Assembly: GCA_937924355.1 (NCBI GenBank)
Contig: CALDSY010000186.1
Location: 1 to 64,000 of the forward strand
Length of the DNA stretch: 64,000 nucleotides
Origin: an uncultured Caulobacterales bacterium
Lineage (GTDB): Bacteria > Pseudomonadota > Alphaproteobacteria > Caulobacterales > Maricaulaceae
Direction of reading: 5' to 3'
The notes under the pieces were generated by a model that saw only the letters and a program-made list of their open reading frames with translations, had not been told where the DNA came from and did no database searches. The translations under genes were made by a program, and so were the position numbers. Positions 36,999 through 46,506 of the stretch are shown piece after piece (the stretch's first letter is position 1; each line of letters starts with the position of its first letter).

Positions 36999-38411
36999 TT
37001 AGTTCAGTACGATCGCGCCAGCTTGTGTCAGCTTGATCAGAACTTCTGTACGACGGTTCAATTGTTCTTTCACACCATCACCAGTTGGTACGAATGGCTG
37101 AGTTTCACCCATTCCTTTTGATGAAATGACGCCAGAATTGATACCCTGACGGACCAGCTCGTCTTTGGCGTCTTTTGCACGACGCTGAGATAGAGCCAGA
37201 TTGTAAGAGGCGGCACCAGATGTATCGGTGTGACCGACAACCTGAATGTTATCGACCTGACAGAACTGACCGACATCTAGGATACGGTTGATTGTCGCGC
37301 GAGTCTCTGGAGACTGACCTTTGTCGAATTCGTAGTAAATGATTTCCTGACGATATTCGTTTTCACACAGTGACTGAACCGTTTGACCAGAACGTGTTTC
37401 TGGCTGCGCTGGACAGAACGCGTAGTCTGCTTGCACAGATCCGTCCCAACAAGTGACGGTTGTAGGCTCTGGGCGAGGCTCCGGAGGACAGCTTCCGCCA
37501 GATCCTTCTTCGTAGCTTGATCCATCCCAACAGCTGAAGACGCGAGCGCGTACGGGCTCAGCTGGGCATGTTCCTGCACCCTCTTCAAAGCTAGAACCAT
37601 CCCAGCAAGTGATGATGCGCGGCTGAGTTGGGCAATCTGCCAGCATTTTGACTGAGTCGCCGTTCCAACATGTAACTTTTGGAGACGACTGACCGAAGCG
37701 ATAACGCAAACCTGTCATTAGCATGTGAGCGCCAACATCTTCCATGAACAGTTCACCCGTTCCATCCGGCGTAAAGCCGCGAGATGTTGTCGTCCCGTCA
37801 AATCCAAGATTCTCAAGTGAGTCAAGATAGCGATATTGCGTGTCCCACGTTAAACGGTCGGAGATATCGTAACCTAGGCCGGCCATGACTTGCCATGCCC
37901 ATGCATTATCCTCGTCGCCGTCAACAGCACACGCGGCACGCGCTACACATGTTGGGTTACTTATGAAAGCGCCTTCCTGGCCGAACAAACCATGAGCCTG
38001 AACGTTAGCTGTGTTCCGGATCTTACCGATACCACCGCCTACGTAAGGCTCCCAATTTCCGAACTCATCGAAATCATAAAGGGCGTTAACCATTAAAGCG
38101 TTTGTTCTGAGCTTGGAAAACGTATTTGGGACCTGGCTGACTTTCGCCATATCTGTCCAAAGTGACGCCCCGTCTAGCTCTAACCGCCAGTTATTATCGA
38201 ATTCATACCCGACACCCAGAGAGAATGCCGCATTGCCTTCACTTTCTGTGTCGCCGGTGATGATTCCGGAGTGATCAATATCTGTATGGGTTCCGTACCC
38301 AGCCAGTCCGCGAAGATACCAACCTTCGTCGTCGTGGTCATCTGCCTGTGCGACGACCGGTGCTGCTAGCATTGCGGCTGTGGCCACTGCTGTGAGAAGC
38401 TTGAGCTTCAT
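36999..38411 (-). CDS. OmpA-family outer-membrane beta-barrel with Cys-pair repeat linker
   Basis: Signal peptide (to about residue 24), an N-terminal eight-strand-type beta-barrel (roughly residues 28-240, with WYLRGLAGYG and LRYRFG), a linker of four repeats each beginning CW(D/N)G and ending Cys-Pro (residues 248-334), then an OmpA peptidoglycan-binding domain (residues about 350-465, VVGHTDTSG, LSQRRAKDAKDELV, LNRRTEVLI). It anchors outer membrane to peptidoglycan. I start at the ATG at 38409-38411, which follows GGAGG by seven bases. A paralogue with another C-terminus lies at 43-44.5 kb. Confidence 0.95.
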   Translation of the reverse strand: MKLKLLTAVATAAMLAAPVVAQADDHDDEGWYLRGLAGYGTHTDIDHSGIITGDTESEGNAAFSLGVGYEFDNNWRLELDGASLWTDMAKVSQVPNTFSKLRTNALMVNALYDFDEFGNWEPYVGGGIGKIRNTANVQAHGLFGQEGAFISNPTCVARAACAVDGDEDNAWAWQVMAGLGYDISDRLTWDTQYRYLDSLENLGFDGTTTSRGFTPDGTGELFMEDVGAHMLMTGLRYRFGQSSPKVTCWNGDSVKMLADCPTQPRIITCWDGSSFEEGAGTCPAEPVRARVFSCWDGSSYEEGSGGSCPPEPRPEPTTVTCWDGSVQADYAFCPAQPETRSGQTVQSLCENEYRQEIIYYEFDKGQSPETRATINRILDVGQFCQVDNIQVVGHTDTSGAASYNLALSQRRAKDAKDELVRQGINSGVISSKGMGETQPFVPTGDGVKEQLNRRTEVLIKLTQAGAIVLN

Positions 38412-38452
38412 GTTATTTCCTCCGACAGCGGCGTTTTTGGCCGCGATTCTTA

Positions 38453-38464
38453 GTTTACGTAAAC
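38453..38464. promoter_or_regulatory. Perfect 12-base palindrome upstream of the OmpA-family gene
   Basis: GTTTACGTAAAC is a perfect palindrome 42 bases before the OmpA-family start. Between it and the ribosome site lies a short GCGGC/GCCGC hairpin in the mRNA leader. Operator role is inferred only from symmetry and position. Confidence 0.3.
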
Positions 38465-38656
38465 AAAACATCATGCCAAATCACGGTAACGTGGTAGACA
38501 TATTCCGGTTCGGTACACGATTTGAGGCGCTTTGACCACATAGGATTTTGAATTTTCTCACTTAAATTCTAATTTTTTTTTCAAAAGTTGCGAAAATACA
38601 TCACCGCCAAGTTCTTTGACGCCCCTCCGTTAAGCATTCTTTAATATGGTGAAAAA

Positions 38657-38732
38657 TGGTGAGCCCGCAGGGATTCGAACCCTGGACCTACTGATTAAAA
38701 GTCAGTTGCTCTACCAGCTGAGCTACAGGCTC
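38657..38732 (-). tRNA. tRNA-Lys (TTT)
   Basis: 76 bases with encoded CCA. Acceptor GAGCCTG/CGGGCTC (with one G-U), anticodon stem ACTGA/TCAGT around loop CTTTTAA (TTT, lysine), T arm CAGGGTTCGAATCCCTG, and A73. A T-run follows the CCA end directly. Confidence 0.97.
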
Positions 38733-38805
38733 CTCTTTAAAGGAGCGCGGAATCTAGTGGCGAGATATGTCAGGGTCAAGCCAAAAATTAGCCCATTTTG
38801 GGCAA

Positions 38806-39933
38806 TTATGACGCACCGTAATCCCGGAGAAAATTTCTCCGAAATTCCTCAAACCTTTGTTCTGCAATCGCCAGGCGAATACGTGACATCAGGTCCTGAA
38901 AATATGCGATATTGTGCCACGATAAAATCATTGCCCCGAGTAACTCACCGCTCCTTATAAGATGATGTATGTAAGCTTTGGAATAACTTTGACTGGCTTC
39001 GCAGGATATGGCCGCATCCAATACCGTCGCATCCTCTGCAAATCTGGCATTTTTGATATTGTATGGCCCCTTATCGGTCCAAACCTGACCATGTCGCCCA
39101 GATCGGGTTGGAATAACGCAATCAAACATATCAACGCCGCGATATACGGCTTCGACCAGATCTATGGGCTTGCCTACCCCCATAAGATAACGAGGCCGGT
39201 CCAACGGTAGATGGGGCGTCGTGACATCCAAGGTTTGACACATCATTTCGTGCCCCTCACCAACGGCTAACCCTCCAATCGCGAAACCTCCATACCCACC
39301 ATTTATTGTCTGAGAAACGCTGGCTTCAGCGCTTTGCTTTCGCAGCTCCGGATAGGTTGACCCCTGAATGATGGCAAACAACGTCTGATTTTCCCGATGA
39401 CCAAAGGCCTTGAGCGACCGCTCTCCCCAACGCAAAGACAATTCCATAGATTCCTTAGCGCGCTCACGGGTGGACGGATACTCAGTACACTCGTCAAACT
39501 GCATAGAAATGTCAGCGCCGAGAAGGTCGGCTTGAATCTCAATGGACCGCTCCGGCGTTAGGACATGTTTGGATCCATCAAGGTGGCTCTGAAAGGTCAC
39601 GCCGTCTTCGGATATTTTTCTGAGTTTCGACAAGGACCAAACTTGAAACCCACCTGAGTCTGTCAAAATTGGTCCGTTCCAACCGGAAAATTTATGCAGC
39701 CCTCCTAGTGCTTTTAATCGTTCGGCGCCCGGTCGAAGCATCAAATGGTAGGTGTTCCCTAGGATAATGTCCGATCCTGCCGCGCGAACTTGGTCCATAT
39801 AGACCCCTTTGACAGTGGCGGCAGTCCCAACGGGCATAAAAGCCGGCGTTCTTATTTCGCCGCGCGGAGTGATTAACCGGCCCGTCCTGGCGTGACCTTC
39901 TTTAGCGTCCAAGAGAAAAGGGAAATGGGCCAT
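38806..39933 (-). CDS. tgt: tRNA-guanine (preQ1) transglycosylase
   Basis: Exchanges guanine 34 of GUN-anticodon tRNAs for preQ1 in queuosine synthesis. Catalytic Asp motifs [10 protein letters not shown] and [12 protein letters not shown] and the substrate-contact [16 protein letters not shown] are intact, as is the zinc-site His in SWHN. The canonical zinc cysteines CxCxxC are reduced: here the segment before YSKAYIHHL reads [12 protein letters not shown], keeping only the middle Cys. ATG overlaps the queA stop (TAATG). Queuosine-tRNA substrates tRNA-His and tRNA-Asp are both in this window. Confidence 0.96.
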   Translation of the reverse strand: MAHFPFLLDAKEGHARTGRLITPRGEIRTPAFMPVGTAATVKGVYMDQVRAAGSDIILGNTYHLMLRPGAERLKALGGLHKFSGWNGPILTDSGGFQVWSLSKLRKISEDGVTFQSHLDGSKHVLTPERSIEIQADLLGADISMQFDECTEYPSTRERAKESMELSLRWGERSLKAFGHRENQTLFAIIQGSTYPELRKQSAEASVSQTINGGYGGFAIGGLAVGEGHEMMCQTLDVTTPHLPLDRPRYLMGVGKPIDLVEAVYRGVDMFDCVIPTRSGRHGQVWTDKGPYNIKNARFAEDATVLDAAISCEASQSYSKAYIHHLIRSGELLGAMILSWHNIAYFQDLMSRIRLAIAEQRFEEFRRNFLRDYGAS

Positions 39934-40991
39934 TACCGCTTCATCCAGATAAGACTTGAGTCGCCATAAGAATAGAACCTGTAACCCGATTTTAAGGCGT
40001 GCCCATAAGCTTTTTGCATTGTCTCAGTTCCTGCCAAAGCGCAGACCAGCATAAACAGGCTGGACCGAGGCAAATGAAAATTGGTCATTAGGCCATCCAC
40101 AATGTTAAATCTATAACCCGGGGTGATAAATATATCAGTCTCTTCGGTCTTAGGTGAAATTGCGCCGTTTCGGGCGGCGCTTTCCAAAGCTCTGAGCGAC
40201 GTGGTCCCGACGGCAATAATTCGTCCGCCGCGCTTTTTGGCCGCTTGAATGGACGCGCACGTCTTGTCATCAATGGTGTACCACTCTTTATGCATGTGAT
40301 GGTCGTGAACATTTTCTGTTTTCACGGGCAAGAATGTGCCTGCGCCCACATGAAGGGTCAGGCTGACCGTTTCAATCCCATTTTCCGAGAGGGCCGAGAA
40401 GAGCGATGGTGTAAAATGTAGCCCGGCCGTCGGTGCTGCAACGGAACCGTTTTTTCGCGCATACACCGTTTGGTAATCCTCAAGGTCACGCGCGTCGACA
40501 GCCCGCTGGCGGCCAATATAGGGCGGCAAAGGCACCTCGCCGATTGCCTGTATGACGTTCATGAGCGCGGGCCCAGATTGACTAAAAACCAATTTGATAT
40601 CTCCGCCATCTTGTTTGTCTTCTACAACCGCGGTCAACCGATTAGGGAAATGAATGACGTCGCCCTCTTTCAATCTCTTTGCAGGCTTGACGAAAGCTCT
40701 CCAGGACGTTTCGTCAATGGATTGATGCAGGTTTACACGAATAGAGACATCGCCGCCTCCCCCCACAGGGCGCGCTTTGCGCAATCCGTTGAGCGCGGCC
40801 GGGAAGACCTGCGTATCATTTACAACAAGCAGATCGCCACGTCTTAATAATGAGGGCAGCTCAAAAACATGATGGTCTGAGAAATCCTTGTCCGGCGTGA
40901 CATGAAGCAGTCTGGCCTGATCACGGGGAACAGCTGGCCGAAGCGCAATCGCTTCGTCAGGGAGGTCAAAGTCAAACGCGGCCAGTTTCAT
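39933..40991 (-). CDS. queA: S-adenosylmethionine:tRNA ribosyltransferase-isomerase
   Basis: QueA adds the epoxycyclopentanediol ribose moiety from SAM to preQ1-tRNA, forming epoxyqueuosine. Typical N-terminal [22 protein letters not shown], the [11 protein letters not shown] segment, and C-terminal [32 protein letters not shown] and SYGDSSLI are visible. It is coupled to tgt by TAATG. Its 352 residues match. PpiB-like and other genes upstream are on the same strand, so the block is probably one operon. Confidence 0.97.
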   Translation of the reverse strand: MKLAAFDFDLPDEAIALRPAVPRDQARLLHVTPDKDFSDHHVFELPSLLRRGDLLVVNDTQVFPAALNGLRKARPVGGGGDVSIRVNLHQSIDETSWRAFVKPAKRLKEGDVIHFPNRLTAVVEDKQDGGDIKLVFSQSGPALMNVIQAIGEVPLPPYIGRQRAVDARDLEDYQTVYARKNGSVAAPTAGLHFTPSLFSALSENGIETVSLTLHVGAGTFLPVKTENVHDHHMHKEWYTIDDKTCASIQAAKKRGGRIIAVGTTSLRALESAARNGAISPKTEETDIFITPGYRFNIVDGLMTNFHLPRSSLFMLVCALAGTETMQKAYGHALKSGYRFYSYGDSSLIWMKR

Positions 40992-41035
40992 GGCCGCGCT
41001 TCTAGCTTTAATGACGGCTTATTCAAGCCCAATCG

Positions 41036-41494
41036 TTATTGACTAACGGCTTTTACAATCTTTCCAGGATATCTTGGCGGTTCACCGCGCGGCAATGCAT
41101 CGACAAGCTCCATACCCGACTCAACGACGCCCCAGACAGAATATTGGCCATCTAGAAAGCCCGAGTCATCAAAACAGATGAAGAACTGGGAACTTGCAGA
41201 ATTAGGATTTTGGGCCCGCGCCATGGAGCAGACACCTTTCACATGGGGTTCTTGGGAAAACTCACCTGGAATTTTCACATCAGCGCCGCCCATACCGGTC
41301 CCGTCCGGACAACCGCCCTGCGCCATGAAACCGTCTATGACACGATGAAATGTCAGCCCGTCATAAAACCCCTCATCCACCAAGCGCGTGATCTGCGCAC
41401 AATGCGCGGGCGCTAAATCGGGACGTAGCTTGATTGTGACATCGCCCGTTTGACCCGTTTGGGTATCGATCGAAAGAATAATTTTCTCAGCCAT
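41036..41494 (-). CDS. ppiB: Cytoplasmic cyclophilin peptidyl-prolyl isomerase
   Basis: Small cyclophilin of 152 residues without signal peptide; catalyses cis-trans isomerisation of proline bonds. The cyclophilin motif FHRVIDGFMAQGG and SSQFFICFDDSGFLDGQYSVWGVV are intact. It is nine bases downstream of a larger periplasmic cyclophilin gene, in the conserved coaD-ppi-ppi-queA-tgt order. Confidence 0.94.
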   Translation of the reverse strand: MAEKIILSIDTQTGQTGDVTIKLRPDLAPAHCAQITRLVDEGFYDGLTFHRVIDGFMAQGGCPDGTGMGGADVKIPGEFSQEPHVKGVCSMARAQNPNSASSQFFICFDDSGFLDGQYSVWGVVESGMELVDALPRGEPPRYPGKIVKAVSQ

Positions 41495-41502
41495 AATTTT
41501 TC

Positions 41503-42483
41503 CTATTTTTTGAGCCGTGACGGGAGTTTAACATCGCAGATCTTGGATCTTTTCCCGTTTTGTTTTTTAAGCCAATTTGAGTAGTCATAGATATCTTTTG
41601 TGTCCGTCCTAAGAACCTCAACGGGCAGACGCTCACCTGCCGGAACATCCGCGGCAATCTGAACCTTTACCATCTGGTCAGGGGTAAAATTAGGCTCGCC
41701 CACGACACCGATCTTAATCTTGGTCAACACGTCATGACCATGAACGGTCGCGCCCCATATCGTATATTCGGCGTCTAATGACCGATACTCGCTGCGCATC
41801 AGGAAAAACTGACTATTTGCAGAATCGGGGATTTGTGTGCGAGCCATTGAGGCGACGCCTTTGCAGTGCAAGCCATAAGAATTGATCGCGCCTTTTTTGG
41901 TCATGAAAAGCGTATCATCAGATACGGTCGCGACAGGCAGGGCTTTGTAAAAACCGGTCATGGCATTTGCGCCATTCAGCTTGCTTTTTAGATCGCCCAT
42001 AATCTGAACCGGCATGGATTTCGCGTCGCGGGAAAATGCGAATTCAGCCTTGAGGTCTTCATAGGGTGAATCGCCGGTTCCGTCGCCCTTGGGATCACCG
42101 GTCTGGTTCATAAAGCCATCGATAACCCGGTGAAAAACAACGCCGTTATAAAAACCTTCTTTTGCCAGTTTTTTGATGCGAGCGACATGACCCGGGGCAA
42201 TTTCCGGGTAAAGCTCGACAACAATACGGCCATGAACCGTATCAATATAAAGTGTGTTCTCTGGATCAGGAGCTCGCCAAGCACTATCGGGCGCTGTGAA
42301 AACCGGTATCGCTTCAACGGTTTCAGTAACCGTTTCAACGGCTTGCTGTGCAACCTCTTTGACTTGCTCGTGAGCTTGCGCTTGAGCGTCCAGCTTTTCG
42401 GGAACGGCGCCCTTGTCCTGCGCGCAGGCGGATTGAAACATGGCGACTGAACACATCAGGGCCAGAATGGTTTTTCTTATCAT
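41503..42483 (-). CDS. ppiA: Exported cyclophilin peptidyl-prolyl isomerase
   Basis: Cyclophilin with an N-terminal signal (ALMCSVAMFQSACA/QDK, signal peptidase I-like or lipobox-like) and a Gln/Glu/Val-rich linker (residues 25-65) before the isomerase domain (VVFHRVIDGFMNQTGDPKGDGTGDSPY; SANSQFFLMRS). A C-terminal extension of about 60 residues follows. The 4-base ATGA overlap with coaD implies translational coupling. Location is periplasmic by signal peptide. Confidence 0.92.
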   Translation of the reverse strand: MIRKTILALMCSVAMFQSACAQDKGAVPEKLDAQAQAHEQVKEVAQQAVETVTETVEAIPVFTAPDSAWRAPDPENTLYIDTVHGRIVVELYPEIAPGHVARIKKLAKEGFYNGVVFHRVIDGFMNQTGDPKGDGTGDSPYEDLKAEFAFSRDAKSMPVQIMGDLKSKLNGANAMTGFYKALPVATVSDDTLFMTKKGAINSYGLHCKGVASMARTQIPDSANSQFFLMRSEYRSLDAEYTIWGATVHGHDVLTKIKIGVVGEPNFTPDQMVKVQIAADVPAGERLPVEVLRTDTKDIYDYSNWLKKQNGKRSKICDVKLPSRLKK

Positions 42484-42971
42484 GAATATTTTTCCTTGAG
42501 TCTCGTTGCGACTTCCGGGGTAACGAATTGAGAGACATCCCCCCCCAAACGGGCGATTTCTTTCACGAGCCGCGAAGCAATCGTTTGGTATTGCGGGTCT
42601 GCCATCAAGAATACGGTCTCTATATCCGGGTTAAGTCGATCATTCATACCGGCCATCTGGAACTCATATTCGAAATCCGAGACAGCCCGTAATCCGCGGA
42701 CTATCATGCTGGCCCCGCACTTTTCAACAAAGTGTATCAGTAAACCTTCAAATGGAAGCACCTCAACATCAATACGTTTGCGAAAAGGTTTGACCACATG
42801 TTCGACCATTTCAACCCGTTCTTCGAGACTGAACAGAGGGTTCTTATCCCGATTGATGGCGACGGCGATAATTAGCTTGTCACACAAACGACTTGCGCGT
42901 TTCATGATGTCAAGATGTCCCAAAGTCATGGGATCAAAGGTTCCTGGATAAAAGGCGACACGATTGCTCAT
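42480..42971 (-). CDS. coaD: Phosphopantetheine adenylyltransferase
   Basis: CoaD couples 4'-phosphopantetheine with ATP to form dephospho-CoA. The nucleotidyltransferase motif (T/H)xGH is TLGH in YPGTFDPMTLGHLDIMKRA, and the C-terminal YQTIASRLVKEIARLGGDVSQFVTP is typical. Its 163 residues match. First gene of the block that continues into the ppi genes, queA and tgt. Confidence 0.96.
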   Translation of the reverse strand: MSNRVAFYPGTFDPMTLGHLDIMKRASRLCDKLIIAVAINRDKNPLFSLEERVEMVEHVVKPFRKRIDVEVLPFEGLLIHFVEKCGASMIVRGLRAVSDFEYEFQMAGMNDRLNPDIETVFLMADPQYQTIASRLVKEIARLGGDVSQFVTPEVATRLKEKYS

Positions 42972-43005
42972 GCTTTGCTTATAGCGCGGAGCGAATAGTG
43001 CGCAA

Positions 43006-43032
43006 TAAAAAAGCCGCCCCGAAGGGCGGCTT
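43006..43032 (-). terminator. Rho-independent terminator of the second outer-membrane protein gene
   Basis: Nine-base arms AAGCCGCCC/GGGCGGCTT with a CGAA (TTCG on the RNA) tetraloop and a following T-run on the minus strand, 22 bases after the stop. Confidence 0.93.
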
Positions 43033-43053
43033 AAAATTCGGCGAAATGCCAGC

Positions 43054-44556
43054 CTAGTTACAGGCGTACATGTAGTTACCGCAAGTCTTCATGAAGTGAA
43101 CAACGGAACCGTTGGCACTCTGGATGCGGAAAGCCTGACGGTCACGGTCGTTGGACGGCAGGACTGAGTACTCATAGTGGTGAGCAGCGCCCAGACCCAA
43201 CAGTCCGGTTGTGCCGACTGGCAGAGTTTCTTCAGAGAACATGAACTCGTTCGCGTCCTTGAAGCCATTTGAGTAGCCCATAGACTTGAACAGGTAGTTC
43301 AAATAAGCGCGGTCCGTTGCGTTAGCGGCATAACGGGCCTGCAGCTTCTCATAGAACTGCGTTGGTGTCAGACCATGTGAGTCGCCAAACTCAGGCATTG
43401 TACCCAGGCGGCTCATGCTCTTCGGCGTGCTGGAAACCGGCACGTTGAAGATAGCCACGTTTGACGGTCCACAATTGTTGTAAGCCTGAACGATTGGCTG
43501 CGGAATGACCTGGACTGGCTGACAGTAAGCACGGTCAGTAACGCGCGTTCCGTCATCACAAGTATAATAGGTCGGCTCAACAATAGTCACCGGCATTGGC
43601 TGCGGAGCTGGCTCAGGCGGACACGCTGACAGATCTGTAACGATCGTCTGACGATCCCAACATGTGTAAGTTTTGACGGGCTCTGGCGTTGCAACAACCT
43701 CTGGACGACATTCGCCAGAGTTAAATACCATGGATCCATCCCAACACTTGAAGTTAGGCGTCGGAACGGGAGGTGCAACAACTTCTGGTGACCCACCAAA
43801 GCGATAGCGCAGACCGGTCATGATTGATGCACCGATTACATCATCGAGCTCATTCATGTGCAGGAAGCCTTGACGCGGCGCACGATCGGTAAACAGCGGT
43901 GTGAATTGACCTTCAATGTCAAATCCACCGGCATCAACCATCATGACACTAGCATGTGTATCCCAAAACAGGTCGTCGGCAACTTCGATGCCCAGACCGG
44001 CCAGGGCTTGAGCACCCCAAGTTTGGTCTTTATCGAAAGCAGAACAAGTACCGAAAATGTCACCCAGACAGGCTTGGCTATTGACGACACCGCCATTTAC
44101 GCCAGCTGTGTCTGAAGCGAATGCACTGACTGTACCTTGAACCAGACCGGCACCGATACCGACGTAAGGCTGTAGTGCTCCATCTGACTCAAAGTCATAG
44201 ATCAGGTTCAACATAACTGAGTCTGTGTGCAGTTTTGCAAAAGACCCTTCAACGTTACCGATTTGACCTAAGTCTGAATAAAGTGAGTCGCCATCAAGCT
44301 CGATACGGAACCCAGCGAGATCGCTGTCATTGCCGAAATCGTAACCGATGCCCAAAGAACCGGCAATGCTGCCTTCGCCTTGGACTTCCGCGTCATTATG
44401 CGGACCAAAGAGGCCGCCATCAAAGCCGCCCTCTAAAATGCCGTAACCTGCATTACCGCGAATGTAAAAGCCGCTATCATCATCATGATCGTCGGCCATC
44501 GCCGGAGAAGCCAATAATATGGCTGAACTCACAGCTAAAGTTAAAATTTTTCTCAT
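43054..44556 (-). CDS. Outer-membrane beta-barrel with Cys-pair repeats and novel C-terminal domain
   Basis: Paralogue of the OmpA-family protein at 37-38.4 kb: signal peptide, an acidic His-containing start (ADDHDDDSGFYIRGNAGYG), beta-barrel to about residue 253 (LRYRFGG), then three Cys-pair repeats (Cys271/283, 299/312, 333/345). The C-terminus (about residues 355-500) is not an OmpA domain: it has SRLGTMPEFGDSHGLTPTQFYEKL, a helical middle, and ends FMKTCGNYMYACN with two cysteines. I do not recognise this domain. A TGGGG site precedes the ATG by six bases. Confidence 0.88.
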   Translation of the reverse strand: MRKILTLAVSSAILLASPAMADDHDDDSGFYIRGNAGYGILEGGFDGGLFGPHNDAEVQGEGSIAGSLGIGYDFGNDSDLAGFRIELDGDSLYSDLGQIGNVEGSFAKLHTDSVMLNLIYDFESDGALQPYVGIGAGLVQGTVSAFASDTAGVNGGVVNSQACLGDIFGTCSAFDKDQTWGAQALAGLGIEVADDLFWDTHASVMMVDAGGFDIEGQFTPLFTDRAPRQGFLHMNELDDVIGASIMTGLRYRFGGSPEVVAPPVPTPNFKCWDGSMVFNSGECRPEVVATPEPVKTYTCWDRQTIVTDLSACPPEPAPQPMPVTIVEPTYYTCDDGTRVTDRAYCQPVQVIPQPIVQAYNNCGPSNVAIFNVPVSSTPKSMSRLGTMPEFGDSHGLTPTQFYEKLQARYAANATDRAYLNYLFKSMGYSNGFKDANEFMFSEETLPVGTTGLLGLGAAHHYEYSVLPSNDRDRQAFRIQSANGSVVHFMKTCGNYMYACN

Positions 44557-44746
44557 AGGAAACCCCAGTTTGTAAAACAGTTTTTAGTGAATCAGAAGTT
44601 TATCTCCACGTCAACTATATAAATCAAAGCTAATATGAACGGAAACAAAACACCACAGTAGATTCATGCTATTTGGCACTTTGTGTGGCTATTGAGCAAC
44701 AAATTTAGTGAAACAAGGTGAAATTAGGCACAAATCGTTGATTACT

Positions 44747-45505
44747 CTATATATATCGATGCGCCCACGCCGCCAGCACATGGGCGACATATTCGGCATC
44801 TTTCGCGTTTTTGAGTAGCAAATGATCAGCACCGTCAAGAGAAACAAAGCTTTTGGGGTGTCTGGCCTTGGAATAAATATGGGATGCATTGTTGATTCCC
44901 ACGACCACATCCTGCGGAGAATGAAAAATCATTAAGGCCCGATCCAGACTTTGTATCTCTGAAGCAATGTCATGATTGCCAATATCATCCAGGAATTGCT
45001 CTTTGATCACGAAAGGCCTCCCGCCCAGTAATACCTTCGCTTCGCCCTCCTCCTCGATTTCTTCGATCTGGTCGGCAAATTGGTGAATAATATGCGTGGT
45101 GTCGCAAGGCGAACCGATCGTTGCAACAGCTTTACACTCCGGGATTTCATCAGCCACTTTAAGGGCAGCCGTGCCGCCGAAACTGTGTCCGATCAAAACA
45201 CATGGCGCGTGAAAATTTTCACGTAGAAAATTGGCGGCCTGGCGCAAATCCTCACAATTGGACGAGAAATTTGTATCGGAGAAATTCCCGCCCGACTCAC
45301 CCAGACCGGTGAAATCAAACCGCATCATTCCATAGCCGTCTTCAACCAAGGTTTTGGATATGGTTCGAACCGGCTTCAAATCCTTACCGATAGAAAAACC
45401 GTGTGCAAACAGCACCCAGCTTTTGAGCCCCTTTTCAGGCCAATCGAGTTTCGCCGATAGATGATCGCCAAATGCGCCTTTAAACGTCACTTTTTTACTG
45501 GGCAT
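44747..45505 (-). CDS. Alpha/beta hydrolase (stand-alone form of an OsmC-fused family)
   Basis: Serine hydrolase with the nucleophile motif GHSFGG, acid/base triad candidates in the C-terminal part ([27 protein letters not shown]), and an [20 protein letters not shown] oxyanion-side motif. The closest recognisable family is the hydrolase half of bifunctional alpha/beta-hydrolase/OsmC proteins. Here the protein ends where the OsmC domain would begin, and no OsmC frame follows. I start at the ATG at 45503-45505, after GGAGG; the longer frame upstream lacks a ribosome site. Confidence 0.85.
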   Translation of the reverse strand: MPSKKVTFKGAFGDHLSAKLDWPEKGLKSWVLFAHGFSIGKDLKPVRTISKTLVEDGYGMMRFDFTGLGESGGNFSDTNFSSNCEDLRQAANFLRENFHAPCVLIGHSFGGTAALKVADEIPECKAVATIGSPCDTTHIIHQFADQIEEIEEEGEAKVLLGGRPFVIKEQFLDDIGNHDIASEIQSLDRALMIFHSPQDVVVGINNASHIYSKARHPKSFVSLDGADHLLLKNAKDAEYVAHVLAAWAHRYI

Positions 45506-45603
45506 TTCGCAGTCCTCCTTCGGCTGTATTAAAGACCAGATCGCTAAATTCAATTCAAATAGCGCCCTTGCCGGGCATTTATTGGCATGTCATAGGCGGC
45601 TCT

Positions 45604-46491
45604 ATGAATCAGATCATCGATATAACCCGGCCAAATTTGTTTGAAACCGCGCCCGATACAGTGAATTTCAAAAAATTGCGCAAGCGCCTCGTTCGCCAAG
45701 CCCAGGACGTGATCGACAGCTATGGTCTTGTTGATCGTTACGCGGTCAAAACCGGCAAAGCGAAACGGCCGAAATGGCTGGTTTGCCTATCCGGCGGCAA
45801 GGATAGTTATGGCCTTTTGGCTGTTCTCCTAGATTTGCAATGGCAGGGCGCCCTACCCGTCGATCTTTTGGCGTGTAATCTTGATCAAGGCCAACCGGGG
45901 TTTCCGAAACATGTTTTGCCTGAGTGGCTGGAGACGACGGGCGTGCCCTACCGGATTGAAACGCAGGATACTTATTCCATTGTTACTGAAAAAGTCCCAG
46001 AAAATAAGACTTACTGCGCGCTATGCTCACGGTTGCGCCGAGGGATTTTATACAGAATTGCCAGAGAAGAAGGCTGCGATGCCATTGTTCTAGGCCACCA
46101 CCGGGATGACGCGCTGGAAACCTTTATGATGAACTTGCTGCATGGTGGTCGACTGGCCGCCATGCCGCCCACGCTCTTAAATGACGAGGGCGATGTGTTT
46201 GTCTACCGCCCGTTAATCACCAGCGCTGAAGCTGATCTGCAGAAGTTTTCAGATGCTATGAATTTTCCCATTATCCCCTGCAATCTGTGCGGATCTCAGG
46301 ATGGCCTCCAGCGACAGGCCATGAAACACCTCTTGGATGATTGGGAAAAACGAAAGCCCGGCACCCGTCAAGTTATGGCCAAAGCCTTGACGACTGTTCG
46401 GCCGAGCCATCTGCACGATAGCCGGGTTTTTGATTTCGCAGGACTAGTGCCCGGATCATCCGGTGAAAAGGATGACGGGGTTCCTTTTTAG
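45604..46491 (+). CDS. ttcA: tRNA 2-thiocytidine synthetase
   Basis: TtcA thiolates C32 of certain tRNAs, using ATP and an iron-sulphur cluster. PP-loop [13 protein letters not shown], the CALC pair before [11 protein letters not shown], and the CNLCGSQDG motif are present. Its 295 residues match. I start at the ATG at 45604 ([10 protein letters not shown]), following AGGCGG. Convergent with the redoxin-monooxygenase gene at a 15-base gap. Confidence 0.95.
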   Translation: MNQIIDITRPNLFETAPDTVNFKKLRKRLVRQAQDVIDSYGLVDRYAVKTGKAKRPKWLVCLSGGKDSYGLLAVLLDLQWQGALPVDLLACNLDQGQPGFPKHVLPEWLETTGVPYRIETQDTYSIVTEKVPENKTYCALCSRLRRGILYRIAREEGCDAIVLGHHRDDALETFMMNLLHGGRLAAMPPTLLNDEGDVFVYRPLITSAEADLQKFSDAMNFPIIPCNLCGSQDGLQRQAMKHLLDDWEKRKPGTRQVMAKALTTVRPSHLHDSRVFDFAGLVPGSSGEKDDGVPF

Positions 46492-46506
46492 GTTCAAACG
46501 CCCTGG

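Noticed and set aside
38646-38960. 104-codon frame over tRNA-Lys and the tgt end
   Set aside because: It crosses the tRNA antisense and overlaps tgt; typical chance frame.
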